DNA of 22,777 nt, from contig JBDZUV010000046.1 of assembly GCA_040255345.1 (NCBI GenBank), positions 1-22,777 of the forward strand, given 5' to 3'. Numbering within the stretch: the first letter of the stretch is position 1; each line of letters starts with the position of its first letter. Both the position numbers and the translations under genes were made by a program. The stretch is from JAFDWI01 sp040255345. GTDB taxonomy: Bacteria > Actinomycetota > Acidimicrobiia > Acidimicrobiales > Iamiaceae. Shown piece after piece: positions 21,869-22,777 of the stretch. Below the pieces are notes generated by a model. That model saw only the letters and a program-made list of their open reading frames with translations, was not told the DNA's origin and searched no databases.

Positions 21869-22777
21869 CTAGGTCACGGCCGACACCGTCAGATCCGCTC
21901 CGATCGCCAGGTGATCGGACAATCGCACGAGTCGATCCCGCTTGGGGGCGCCGACGGCGCGGGGGAAGGCGTACCGGCGGACCGACGTCGCTTCGATACG
22001 GACCCGCTGGGTCGGGTCGGGCTCGGCCAGAAAGAGGTAGTCGATGCGCTCGCGTGCGGCGAGATGTGCCGGCTCGACAGCAGCACCGGCGGCATCGTCG
22101 ACGAGTGCGTCGGGGTCGTCGGGGTCGGCCTGATCGGCGAACGAGTCGGTTGGTGCGCCACACGTCCACCCGTCACCGCTGCCGTGGGTGGTCCACAGGT
22201 CCTGGAGACCCAACGAACCGAGCCGTTCGACGAGCCCGTCGTAGGGCACGGTCGGCCCATCGGGGTAGTCGGGGGCGACCGCCGGGACGTTCATGTCGCC
22301 GACCACCGAGACGACGTTGCCCGGCCGGTGGGTGCGACGCACGAATCGGGTGAGCTCGTCGAGTTGGGCCATGCGGACCCGGTGGCGACGTCGCGGATCG
22401 GCCGCGTCGCCCCCGGGGAGCAGGCCGGTGCCCCAGCACAGATGCGTGCTGTAGAGCTCGAGGTTGCCGACGGCGTGGCCCAGCTCGATCTCGACCAGCA
22501 GGACCCCCTTGTTGGCGAGCGCGTCGGCGTCGTGCAGGTACGAGCCGCGGGTGCGGAACCGGTGGGTGGCCCGACGGGCGATCCGCCGCCGGTCCACCAG
22601 GGTGAACAGGCCGCTGGAGGCGAATCCCAACGGACCCCGGAGCAACGACCGTCCGGGGCCGGTGGCGCTGCGGCGATGCTGCTGCTGGCCTGGCTGGGCG
22701 TGGTGATCGTGGCAGTCGCTGGGCTGCTGCTCCATCGCTGGAACGTCGTCGGCTACCCCGACTCGCTGTGGCTGTAC
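21869..22777 (-). CDS. Endonuclease/exonuclease/phosphatase-family hydrolase, 5' end beyond window or uncertain
   Basis: The C-terminal two thirds of an EEP-fold protein: ANKGVLLVEIELG, LELYSTHLCWGTGLL, RMAQLDELTRFVRR, the metal/active-site motif VVGDMNVPA and the terminal SDHLAIGADL with catalytic Asp-His. Family members cut phosphodiesters (nucleases, sphingomyelinases, inositol phosphatases); the substrate here is not clear. The frame is open to the right edge, and the N-terminal WN and QE motifs are not seen, so the start should be beyond 22777. The stretch 22660-22777 reads as a Gln/His-rich peptide with poorer third-position GC than the rest, which is odd and may mean a frame error or an overlapping gene. 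An internal ATG exists at 22735. Confidence 0.75.
   Translation of the reverse strand, partial: VQPQRVGVADDVPAMEQQPSDCHDHHAQPGQQQHRRSATGPGRSLLRGPLGFASSGLFTLVDRRRIARRATHRFRTRGSYLHDADALANKGVLLVEIELGHAVGNLELYSTHLCWGTGLLPGGDAADPRRRHRVRMAQLDELTRFVRRTHRPGNVVSVVGDMNVPAVAPDYPDGPTVPYDGLVERLGSLGLQDLWTTHGSGDGWTCGAPTDSFADQADPDDPDALVDDAAGAAVEPAHLAARERIDYLFLAEPDPTQRVRIEATSVRRYAFPRAVGAPKRDRLVRLSDHLAIGADLTVSAVT
22676..22777 (+). CDS. Possible start of a plus-strand membrane protein at the right edge
   Basis: ATG 22676 opens 34 codons to the edge: a Leu/Val-rich helix (MLLLAWLGVVIVAVAGLLL) followed by HRWNVVGYPDSLWLY. Nearly every third codon base is G or C, better than in the opposing EEP frame here. It may be the first transmembrane helix of a divergent gene, or an artefact of CAG-rich EEP codons read in reverse. 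No ribosome-binding site is clear. Confidence 0.25.
   Translation, partial: MLLLAWLGVVIVAVAGLLLHRWNVVGYPDSLWLY

Overview
The window looks like a chromosomal stretch of a high-GC actinobacterium. The gene set (dxs, hisE-hisG, NfuA, Rip-type M50 protease, GH15, PAP2/IPC-synthase-like protein), GTGA/ATGA gene overlaps and frequent leaderless-type starts would fit Acidimicrobiia or a relative, but this placement is inference. It is a draft scaffold: there is a 100-N gap at 11546-11645 and a 10-N gap inside dxs at 14385-14394.

Layout. 1-4064 (minus strand): tldD and tldE/pmbA overlap by ATGA, followed by a VOC-fold protein and then hisE overlapping hisG by GTGA; hisG runs off the left edge. 4294-7831 (plus): a GH15 glucoamylase/trehalase-like enzyme overlaps a small membrane protein by GTGA, followed by a PAP2-family membrane protein with a possible leaderless 20-codon leader ORF. 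7983-10226 (minus): a secreted or lipid-anchored protein of about 14 RCC1 repeats. 13949-19404: dxs (plus), nfuA (minus), a zinc-ribbon/TerB-like protein (plus), an M50 site-2 protease (plus) and a crotonase-fold protein (plus). 19426-22777 (minus): secretory lipase, NTP_transf_5-like nucleotidyltransferase and an EEP-family hydrolase that reaches the right edge.

The accessory part is 10460-13966, between the RCC1 gene and dxs. It holds a broken Rhs/YD-repeat gene: signal peptide, Thr/Pro linker and the start of a LamG-like domain, then an out-of-frame jump into late Rhs repeats and a second LamG-like sandwich. Next comes a visibly AT-richer run of short, closely packed minus-strand ORFs (about 10565-12370), mostly one- to three-helix membrane or secreted proteins that I cannot assign. 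This has the architecture of an Rhs polymorphic-toxin locus with swapped C-terminal tails and small partner genes. An imperfect 29-bp direct repeat (25 of 29 identical) flanks it at 10460-10488 and 13938-13966; the second copy covers the dxs promoter and first codons. This is the best candidate for something undescribed here.

A second window-wide pattern is that genes fall into two start classes: those with a clear Shine-Dalgarno (tldD, VOC, RCC1, rhs, M50, lipase) and those with none but a TANNNT -10-like hexamer 6-11 nt before the start (hisE, GH15, the PAP2 leader ORF, nfuA, zinc-ribbon, crotonase), as expected for leaderless transcripts.
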